DNA from: Apium graveolens
Taxonomy: Eukaryota; Streptophyta; Magnoliopsida; Apiales; Apiaceae
Direction of reading: 5' to 3'
NCBI RefSeq assembly: GCF_009905375.1
Contig: NC_133647.1
Location: 137,387,263-137,451,262, forward strand
DNA: 64,000 nucleotides
The notes below the pieces were generated by a model. That model saw only the letters and a list, made by a program, of their open reading frames with translations. It was not told the DNA's origin and did not search any database. Of the stretch, positions 45,998 to 57,300 are shown one piece after another. Numbering within the stretch: position 1 is the first letter of the stretch; every line of letters begins with the position of its first letter. A program made the position numbers and the translations under genes.

Positions 45998-48900
45998 TGT
46001 AATAACCCCAATTTTTGGAATTTTTGAAACCCTTATGAATAGTGATTTTGCTGATTATGCTGAATAAAAAAACTTTTCATGCCACACTATGTAGGGGTTC
46101 TGTTATTGATATTCTGAGATTTTATTAGTACTCTATATGGTATATAAGTGTATGTAAAGATCGTTAGAATCCAATTCCGAACACTTTGATTTTTCCCGAA
46201 AATCCACCAGATACAGAAAGAAGTGAGTATAAGGTAACAGGATAAATAGGATTTAAATTCAAGGATTTTAAGAGGGGATCATAAAAACAAATATAAAATA
46301 TTGAGGAAGGTTTAGGGGAACCCAAGTGATAAGATCCCGGATATGATTCCTCAAACGATAAACGAGAACGAAAGGTAAGCGAACCGTATAACAGATCAGC
46401 GGTCATTAGGCAAGCAATTAGGAGTTAATCAAGGAGGTTAGGGATGATGATGTCATCAAACCAACAAAAAGAAGACAAGTGTAACAAGATGACCTAAGCT
46501 TGATGACCTAAGCATGACAAGTGGGAAGGATTGGTTGGTTGATTGTGAGCCACACATTTTTCACCATGGTAAAAATTTAATTTAATTCCAAGACAAAAGG
46601 AAGCAACCAACCAACAAATATCATAACACAAATACAAATTGAAAGTTGACTTTCCCATTTCAAGAAGAAAGCTCTCGGCGAAAACAAACCCAGCAACTTC
46701 AAACTGCCATATCTCCTTCAATACTCACTCAAATGTTGTGTTATATAGCTCGTTGGAAAGGTATTGAGATGGCCTATAACTCTTGTTCACAAGTCTCTTC
46801 CAAATAAGCAGGGTAAGACCCTCATTGTTACAGTTCTTTAAATCGGACTTTTAGAAACTTCAAAGCCTAACTTTGTGTTCTTGATTTCTTTGGAAAGATC
46901 AAGCTTGTAGGAGGCTCCCTAAGGCTTCCTAGCAGCTTAACACCTCCCAAGGAAGGTATAAACTTCAAACCCTAGCCTTTAATTTATTTTTTAGTAAGTT
47001 TAATGGTTGGTTTTATGAAATGAGAAGCATGGATTGTGATTATTAGTAGTTTGGTTTGATTTGGAAGTGTTTTGGTAATTGAAGCTTGATTATAGTTCAT
47101 AGGTCTTGATTGTGGTTGTTTGAGTTGAAAACCTTGGAGATTATGGACTGATGTGGTATGGTTTAGGTGAAGTTTTGTTGTATTGATGGTTATGAGTTGG
47201 TTGGTGGTTAATTGGAGTAGTTTAAACATTGGTAATCGCGTAAACATAGCCGTGGTAATGTCTGATTTACTTTAGACTGCTTTTGTTCATAACATTTGGA
47301 CCCGAGAACTCCCTGCTAGATTATGACCATTGCCATGTTTAGATAGTTCATGTTACGAGCTTCATTTTGATATGTAGTTCGTTTGATTTCGATGTACGAT
47401 TTAGGAGAAACGACCGTTTTAAGTAACGGCGTTTCGCGAACGAAACTTTTCCCCTCGCCTTACTTTGAAACATAGGTTAAAGACCAAAAAGGGTTAATTA
47501 GTGAATGAAACAATTATGGTAAGAGTGTTAGGCAGTTGGTAAGACACTCGCGAAGGAATCGCCTTAAAACTCGTAATGGTAAATTTATTAAAAATGATGG
47601 AGCCGAGGGTACTCGAGCGACTTAAGAGAATCAGTAAGCGCAAAGCGAGCATTAGAGTCTAATTTGGTTGAAGTATAGATTTACAAGTGACTTCGGTTTA
47701 AATCCAACTTATATGTTGTTTATAGGTTACCAGACTCGTCCCAAGCCATTTGTAACCCCCAGTCGCTCAGGCAAGTTTTCTACCCGTTATACTGTTGTTG
47801 TGATGTATATGTGTATATGCATGATCTTGTGATAAATGCATAGTTGTTATTAGCAAATTCTTGCGATATATTGTAGCATGTGATATGGTATATATGCATG
47901 TCTGTTTCGTATTCTTGATTTATATATCTGTTGGTTCAAATGCTTATTCGTTGCATAATACCTATGCTAGAGATAAGCGGTATTTGCGTATACCCTTAGT
48001 ATAGGGGATCAAAATGTGAACTTTTTCTAAATCCGGGAGGCGAGACTCCCGGGTATAATATATATTTATATATATATATATTGATATAGTTTTTAAAACT
48101 ATTAATTGAATAAGTTTTATTCGATAACTTTATTTTATTTAATGAATATTATTACGAATATTCATTCGAGGGCTTATGACTCCTTTATTTTATTTAATGA
48201 ATATTATTACGAATATTCATTCGAGGGCTTATGACTCCTTTATTTTATTTAATGAATATTATTATGAATATTTATTCGAGGACTTATGACTTCTTTATTT
48301 TATTAAATGAATTTTATTTTGAATATTCATTCGAGGGCGTATGACTTCTTTATTTTATTAAATGAATATTATTTTGAATATTCATTCGAGGGCTTATGAC
48401 TTCTTTATTTTATTAAATGAATATTATTTTGAATATTCATTCGAGGACTTATGACTCCTTTTATTTTATTATTTGAATATTATTTGAATATTCATTCGAG
48501 TGCTTATGACTCCTTTATATTATTTATTGAATATTATTTGAATATTCATTCGAGGGCTTATGACTCAGTTTATATTATTTAATGAATATTATTTGAATAT
48601 TCATTTGATGATCTATGACTCCGATTATTTGCTGAGATATATTCTTTATTTTATTAAAGAATAAGGTGTCGATAATCAAACTTATCTTTGATTATTCAAA
48701 TAAAGATAGTACTTTCGTATAAGTATATCTTTGGTTGTTTAATACTCATTTCAAGTATAAGTTTTAAAACTTCTACTTCAATTATTTTTATAAAGATTAT
48801 TCTTTATGTGAATATTATTTAAATAATAATATTCAGATATTTTCTAATATATTGGGACTGATTTATTTTAATTAAATCAGCATTACTCCAAACACTCTTT

Positions 48901-50391
48901 AAAGTGTTTTCGAGTCTTCAAAATGATTTTTAAAAGTTAGAGCGGATCCCAAAACTCATTTTTATATTTAAGATCTTCCTTTTAAAGGGGATTTAAATAC
49001 TCGTTCAAAACTTGAGGGATCCGGCTCAGTGGTGTATTTTACATTCGCAACGAGGTTGCTGTTTTGAGAAAACATCTTGATTACTTGCCCATCGTTCGGG
49101 AAGTAAGTTCATCTATTTGAGTCGGCATAAGCAACATGGGCTCAGTGGGCGTCCATGAAAGTGTAAGTGGCTCAGTGGGAGTCCATCAAATGCGTAAGTG
49201 GCTGAGTGGCAGTCCAGCATAAGGTCCTATTGCGGCTAGGGTGATGACCAGTGGGGAATTCGTCCATCTACTAGTAGAAAATGTTACTTATTGGTATCTT
49301 TGCCTGATCAGCAAGATATCAGGTTTATGCCAAGGTTTTCTCCTTTCCAAATTCATTGGATATTGCAACTCTGTTTATAATTTTCATAACAGTGGTTTTC
49401 AAGCAGTGTATGAAATGTATATATATAGGTGTATATATATATCGGGATTTAATGAAGTATCTCATAACTTTATTATTTATAATGATATTCAAAGATTGAA
49501 TCTATTCAAATCTTGTCTTGTAGTCTCATCTATGTGATGAACTTTTGAACTGATTATAACTTGAACGGTGGTAGTTCAAGTAATATTTGGAAAAGATATA
49601 AGTATATTGGGGTATCTTGTAACTTCATATTTTCAACTTATATCTAGTTAATGATTATCTTATGCATATCAAAGATTTTCAGAAAAAAGTTGAGACAAGG
49701 GTAGATATATGAGATCACCTTGCAACGATATTTTTATACAGTTATAAACTAGAACTCTGTGTATATTATGCATGGAAGAGGACTTCCAAGATTTTGAAAA
49801 GTATATATGTATATATACTGAATATTTTGCGACTTCATCCCATTAAGATATCAAACTTGGTTCATTTCTTTTGACCAAGACTTTCATGAGTACTATGAGA
49901 AGGCTCATATATTGTTAATCATTATACATATTATTTTGGTGGGCTTGCTGCTCACCCTTGCTTTCTTCTTTCATCACACAATAACAGATAGAAAAGATGA
50001 ACAGGACCAAGCTCCCGATTCGCAAGCGGTTAGAAAATGTTTCGCAGTCTTCTGAAAGTGTTGATGCCGCCGTAGCTGAGGTAGGAGCTACCAATAGGCT
50101 AGGTTTTCAACTATTGATGAACCAGACTTATGTATAATATGAATTGTAATAATGGCATAGAATATGTAAATTTATTCAGAACCTTTTTAAGGTGTAATGG
50201 TTTATAATTGTGGAATATAAGGACTTGTGTTATTTTTGAGTGTTCATCTCTGAGACTATAACTTGTGGTGTGTGTGTTTATTGTGGGGTCACAGTACAGA
50301 GTAGTTGATTATTTATTAAGATTGGGTGTTATTAAGGGAAATGGAACTCGTGACAACCCGGATCCCCGACCCCGGATTTGGGGGTGTTACA
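45998..50391 (+). repeat. 3' LTR of the second chromovirus (4394 bp)
   Basis: Same ends as the 5' LTR; nine minisatellite units at 48130-48625. Confidence 0.95.
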
Positions 50392-50396
50392 AATTT

Positions 50397-50978
50397 TCTA
50401 ACACACTCTCAACAACATAGATAATCAACTTTGACCCAAATTTCTAGTGAGATCAATATAGGACCGCAATGATTTATATTGAGTTAAATTAGGGCCTCTA
50501 ACCTAATATTAAAATAAAAAATTAACAAGAAGTGTTTCGAAAAATAAACAGAAATCATTTAATTGAAGCTCAGATAAAGAATCTCTCTCGTATAAAGTCT
50601 ACTAATTTTTGGTGTTAACAATTGCAATGAAAAGAACATATAACAGAAATTTTAATATTGAATAAAATAACTGAATAAAAATATTTAAAATTTCAAAATA
50701 TAAAGTCACATAAACGTTTACAATTCACCAATAGAAATATGAATGTCAAATGAAGTTTTATTTCTAAAACAAATATCTAAAATATCATAATAATTTTTCT
50801 ATAGTTCCATCAAACCAACTTCTTTTAATCTTCCGCAAAGAGCATCAAAATATTACTATTGCTTACCTCATAACTTCAAAAATGACTAATTGAATACATA
50901 GACTCTCCATCTGTATCTCGTTTCACCAACTTTGTTTTACAGTCCAATTGGTCCATAATACAATAGTGCATATACCCC
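50397..50978. other. AT-rich flank downstream of the host gene
   Basis: Likely the 3' UTR and downstream region of the minus-strand gene ending at 50979. No separate feature is recognised. Confidence 0.5.
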
Positions 50979-51331
50979 TTACTTCTGAGAAAGTAATTTC
51001 AATGCATCAGGTAATGTTATCGTAGTTTCTTTGCTTTCACCTTCATTCCATACCTTTATGTACTGTGAAAAGGTAGAAGAAATGTCATGCACGCCCTTTA
51101 GGCTTCTGAGCGAGTAAGGACCTTTTTCTACCCCTCCTGAAAGTAAAATATTCCACTTGGGATCCTCTTCACATATTGTGGCAGGTTGAGGTGTTGCAGC
51201 TAAAATACATGTCTCGCGTAGATCTTTCATAAGTACCTCCAATTGTTTGTCAGATATTTGACCATTATTTTCCTTGATCATAAGTCCCTCCAATTGTTTG
51301 TCAAATATTTGACCATTATTTTCCTCATTAC
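50979..51331 (-). CDS. Exon M: second GYF-like domain and C-terminus
   Basis: Acceptor CCTTAG, 353 nt to TAA at 50981-50979. It opens with a 51-bp in-frame tandem duplication: ENNGQIFDKQLEGLMIK followed by ENNGQISDKQLEVLMKD. Then DPKWNILLSGGVEKGPYSLR, FSQYIKVWNEGESKETTITL and DALKLLSQK*, clearly paralogous to exon L. No CCCH finger follows, unlike full-length NERD. Confidence 0.75.
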
Positions 51332-54300
51332 CTAAGGATAATCAATAGAAAAGCATCAAATTATGCGTGATGCAGTAATAGATCTCATCTGCCATATGTA
51401 GGAAATAAAGATGAACCATACACATCATATTAAAATGAACCAAAATCACAAACATAGGTATCAGGTCGAGGCTTGAACAAATTTAACGAAATGATACACA
51501 TTATGTTTTGTCATCTGTTGCATAATTTGTCTTACTTTTATTTTCTGGAAAAACTAAAAATTATTGGACATGGATTTAAGGGGTTGCATTGCGCAGCAAA
51601 TCACAAAATATAGAAATTTAGTGCTTCGTGCGAAAATTGATGACAGCATAAAAATAAATTAGCACATTTATCGGGAGCTATTTGCTACAAATGTACCAGA
51701 CATGAACAACGGATAACAGTATGTGAAAAGGATTTGTAATAAACTGTAAGAGAAAATCACGGTCAACTAAATGCCGTATGTATAGACATATATTTTAACA
51801 AAAGGAAACATGTTTACATACCTATTGATGAAATATATTTCATACAAGGAAATTCAGTAAAGTATATTACAGTATTAAGAATATCTTTTATTTGTTACGT
51901 AAAACGATGTAATAACTTTGGTTTTGTACGGTTTTGCCACAATTCTGGTTTTTTCTCATCCCTATCATCAATATAGTAAGTCACAATTTTGATATTGTAG
52001 TTATGAGAATGTTTTCCTAGATACTGATCAAGACTACAGCGTACAATGAACAATTTCCAGGATGTGGTATAAAAAGGTAGCTTTTACTTCGTAATATGGC
52101 ATAGGGTTACGCTCATTGTATATTTTCTTTTGAGTTCTAGTTTTTTTGTTGACATCCATTATGGATTTTACTCTTCTAATACATGCAAAACTTCTGGGAG
52201 ACAACATAATGGTATGGATATATAATTTCTTGAAACGACAATGTAAAATACTATCCTATACTAACCTTCAGTAACGTCTGTGGTAGCAATCTTTGTGTTT
52301 TCTTTATCAATGGCGTCAAGAATCATGATTGCAGAATTTCTGCTAGCTCCCTTCCGGACCATTAAGTACTGCGAGTAAACCGGAAGAACTTCTGTCACGC
52401 ACTTGAGGTCATCAATCTGGTAAGGACCGCTCGCTGCCCCTGCTGGAGTTCTGATGTTCCATTTGAGGTCCTGATGATCCACTGGAACGCTTGGTTGACC
52501 GTTATCTTTGACGTCATTGCTAACTGAGAGTAAACAAGTCAAGAATGCGAAATTATGAGTAAAATTCAAAATACTGATCACCTGTCTTAATATGGCCCAG
52601 ACAACCTATCAGACCCGCATTCTTCTGTCCTCTGCCGCAGAATATATAATAAACAATTTTCTAGAATGAACAAATCTACTGGATATGGAGTTAGGGCCCG
52701 CACTGAGTGAAAATAACATAACATAAATAAATTTACACACAGCACTAAATTACATAGTATAAATAAATTAGCGCATTGCGCCAGAGCTAGAGCTATAGCT
52801 AAAAATGTATTAGACATTGCGAATAAGAACTCGAAAAGGACTTGTAGAGTAAATAAGAAAATCACGACATATACTTCATCAGGAAAATATTTTTTATAGT
52901 ACAATGTCCAATAAAATATACTATAACACAATAACGTACAAGTTTCTTTGAAAGAAATGTTGTGAGTAAGAGTTTTAAGGTTGTACTTGACATATAGTTT
53001 TCCTAGATAATTGATATTTTCTAATTTGCTGAATTGGCTCATCGAGTAATGAGCTCTGTTATACAAGTATTATGTATGATCTCCTACATGTGTAATACAT
53101 GTAAAAGAGATTATTTGGAGACAAATAATAAATATTCAGACAAACACTATCATAGTTTTGAAAGGGAAAAAATTAAGTTACCAGAAAGTAATGGTGAGAT
53201 CTGAAAAAGAGATTCGAAAATTGACAGGGAGATATGATCATTGTAATATTTTTATGTAAATTGCCAATTTTTTTTAAATATACGTTACAATATATTAGTC
53301 TTTTATCAAATGTGCGCAAAACTACGGGAGACTAGCCAATGGTGTAGCTTCTTCAATTGTTGATACTAAGACTGCAAGAAATTTAAGAACTAAAAGAAAC
53401 AAACGAATTTTAATGTCATAAATAATGAAATAGTGTCTTATACTGGCCACCTGTAATTTGTGAAGTAGAGCCCTCAAATATTTCTTGTTCGACTATATGA
53501 TCATCCACTGGACCGATTGCAACAGTTTCAGTCATCTCAGAAGATTTGCTCAGATCCAGTACTACATGATCTTCTGCACACATGACAGGTATTTGTCAAA
53601 TGATGCTTGTCATAATGGGCAGCACACATACATAGACGGAACATAAGACTTTGAATTATGTGCGAAAATGACCACTCCACAGAAAAAGTCTCATCTGTAG
53701 TCTGTAATAATTAGAAATTCAGAGAATACATGTAATATCATAGGGAACCAATGACACATATAGGTAAAATTCATTTAAATAACTGATAATACTGAGAACT
53801 TGTATTAGTATAGATTGTCAAAATATAAGACTTATATTCTTTTTTTCTCTGCACATATAAAATCATGGTTTCATCTTCTGGATTGGACATATATATATTG
53901 GGGACTTGGAGTGAACGTCACGCGCATTGCGTATAATAGCACGACATATTGCGCATAGTGCAAAATCACTGAATATATCTTAATTAGCACATTCTACCAT
54001 TACATGGAATATCATAGGGAGTCAACGACAAATGTAGGCAGCCTGCATTTACATAATTATTAATACTTGTCACTTGTATTGATGTGGTCAGGAAAAAATG
54101 TCTGACTTAAAAAAAATTCCTTTTCCACAGGATATAACATTACATGGTTTCATTTAAACATATTTACATAGAGGTAAATGTGTGCATTGACTAAGAATAG
54201 CAGAACATAGATAAATTTTCACACAGCGCGAAAAATGTAGTGCATTGCACCAGAGCTATTTGCTATCAAATTATTACACATTATAAAGTGAACACTAGAA

Positions 54301-57300
54301 ATGGATACTAAATAATACATTTAAGGAAATTAAATCGGGAGGGAGAAATAATCACACCATTCCTAATAAGCCTTATGATACATGATGTTATCAACAATTT
54401 TACTTTATTTTAATAGAAAACGTGCTTATATATTGTATAATATTACAATATCAAGTACATGTTCCTATCTTGGTATATATACAAGACGATGCATATTACA
54501 CCTGGACTACAATAACACTGACATGTTTAGAGAAGCAACATTGTGACTGAGAGTTTTGAGGTTCTGCTTATCAATAAGTTCCCAGGTAAAATCTGGGTTG
54601 TGATATTGACTCATTGAGCTGTGAACTGTATAAACTGTGCTAGTACTGTATAATGTAGTGTCTCTTATGTGTGTAAAAGAGATATTATGGAGAAAACGTG
54701 ATGTTAGAGCGATAGAATAATACTATGTCAGCTGCGCTTAACGTTTGTTTGGTCATGTTTGTAAGAGGCAGTACTAGAGGGCGTAGTGATCTGTAGAGGG
54801 CTAGATATAAGAAGGTATGACCTCAAATAGGATTTTTTAGAGACTTTGAACTAAACTAGGTGATCTTTGGTAAGTTTAACAAATCCCGTATCATGGGGTG
54901 CAAGACGTGGGTTGTACAGGGTTTGAAGTTCTCAAAAGAGTGTGATGATCATCTTATTTGCTTACTATGCCCCTTTCCTTCTATATTGCATGCTTGAAAC
55001 TTTAAAATTTTACACATGTGCTATTACCGCTTTATGTTTAATATATTCTTGTTCCTTGACTAGAATCACGAGACCAGTTATTCTTTTCTTTATACATTTT
55101 TTCTCATAGTGGATTGTTTTATCCGGGAGTCCTTTTAGAAACTCTTCATTTTTTGGGATTGGAGTAAGGTCTGTGTATATCCCACCATCTCCAGATTCGG
55201 GATATACTGGGTATGTTTGGTTGGTTCTAGTCTTCTAATTTACACATGACTGGTGGAAGAATACACAATAGTATACCTTTGTCATCCATTGATACTAAGA
55301 CTGAAAGAATTGTAAAAACTAGAAGAAACAACAAAATACTGATGACATTAATATTTAACTAATTTCATATACTAGCCTTCTGTAACTTCTTTTGCTGTGG
55401 AACCCTCAGCTTTTTCATGTCTGATTGCTTCATCATTCCCTGGACCGATTATAATACTTTGAGTCCTCTCTAGAGATGCGCTTGGATTGTGTATTACTTG
55501 ATCTCCTACACATACGACATACATGACAAGTATTTGTCAAATGATGCTTGTCATAATAAGCAGAACACATGCATAGTTGGCACATAAACGTTGAACTATG
55601 AGTGGAAAAGGCCAATTGAAATAATATATCTCAACTGCACTATGTAATAATCAATGATTTAAAGAACATAAATATAATATAATAATATCAAGTACAGTTT
55701 TCCTTTTTGGTAATTGGTTTGTAACTGTTGAATTGGCATATTAAGTATTGAACTCTGCAATACTCTTTAAGTATATGTATGTTATGCTCTATCTGTAATG
55801 TGTGTAAACAGACAAAATTGAAGAAGATATGATTTTAAGCCGATGGATATACAGTAATACTATATCAACTAGGTTCAAATAGAGCTAGTTATATGGATTT
55901 GTTTAGACATGCACAAATCATAGCATTAAAGCAAGTCCAACAAGGGGTGCCAACTTCCACGTGGCATGACATGGCACAACACCCTTGTTGTCTCTCTATT
56001 AAAGTTGATGGGGTGCCAAAAGTCGGCATCCCTTGAGCAAGGTGCCAACTTATTTATCATAATATGGATAATAATTTAAAAATACAATATATTAGTATAA
56101 CTAAATAATATAAATATTTCAAAGGGGTGCCAACAATTGGGGCATTTTTTAGGAGAAGGGTCGAAAATTATGTGCATAGAAAAGGTAAAAATTATAATTT
56201 ACGATGATTTGTCAAAGTCCAACCTTTGGGGATGATTTTAAGTAACTAAATATTAATGGTTAGATCTTAAAAAGAATCGGGTAGGTTGACATGGAGATAC
56301 GATGATTGTGTTATTAATATTTGTTGAGCAATTCAGCAAATATTAATAGAAGTTCAGTATAACTTTTCATGCATCTCAATTTAAAATGAGATGTTTGATA
56401 TTAGGTTAAATGCACAACTCAGGGTCCTATGGACTATCACAGGGTCTGAACCTCTGACCTCCTGTTTGAAGTATTGCCTCGGCTTCTTCCTCCATTTGTG
56501 GCCTATTATCTTCCGCTAATTTACCTGAGAATAACAAGATCGAATCAAATCCTTTGAAATTCGTAAAAATGACCCCTATATAAATAATTTAGAAAAGTAT
56601 CATCTACTAACCAACCACAAAGCCGGGACTAGCTAGACAGGGGTCAGTTTAAAATTTTTTGAAATTCACATTATTTCGGTATAAATAGAACTTGTCAAAG
56701 TTTAGGTTTTAAAATGGCTAAATGCAGCCGTAGCCTTTTAAATTAAGGATGCTTAAATATATTCCAATAAGTGGGTCAAAATTAATAACCTTTCCATATT
56801 GGAACATGCAAAGTTAAGATCAGTATTTATACTGTTACTATTACTCAGTGTATATGTTGTATATGTTGTACCTGATCTACTTCCGCCAGTAACTGGAGCC
56901 TTCAAACAGTTCCTAGAAAGACGTTCAAGTTCTAGAAAGACGTTCAAGTTCCCCTTCAGCAGCAGCGACCACATGGGGAACAGTATTCAGTAACTTTGCC
57001 TGCTCATCAGATTTCAGGAGAAGGTCTCTTTTTTTTTTCAAATTCAATCATTGTACAGAGGTCAATGGGTGAAGGTGAACAATTGAGGTAATAATTATAG
57101 TATAAATAGCATATGTAAGGAATTATTCTAATAATAAAGGATATTGTCCTCTCCACCCTTTTTTACAAGCTAGATCAAAACGATTTTTAAGCCTCTGCAG
57201 CTCTGTAACAATCCACTTGAAGTAAAAACAGAATATGTACCGAATGATTGAGTTAAGCTAATACAGGGAAACTGTTGAGTGCAACAATTTATTAAATAGA

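Larger units (their letters stand above)
36182..50391 (+). mobile_element. Second chromovirus, 14.2 kb, degenerate interior
   Basis: LTRs 36182-40415 and 45998-50391, PBS TGGTATCAGAGC at 40420, PPT TTTTAAGGAGGGGAGAC before 45998 and a perfect 5-bp TSD. In the first roughly 400 aligned LTR bases I count 8 mismatches. The 5.6-kb interior has no intact frame and its parts are out of order. The LTRs are related to those at 15074 but clearly a different family. Confidence 0.95.

Noticed and set aside
52587..53066. 159-codon minus-strand ORF in an intron of the host gene
   Set aside because: Leu/Phe-rich, AT-driven, overlaps a well-supported intron between exons K and L.
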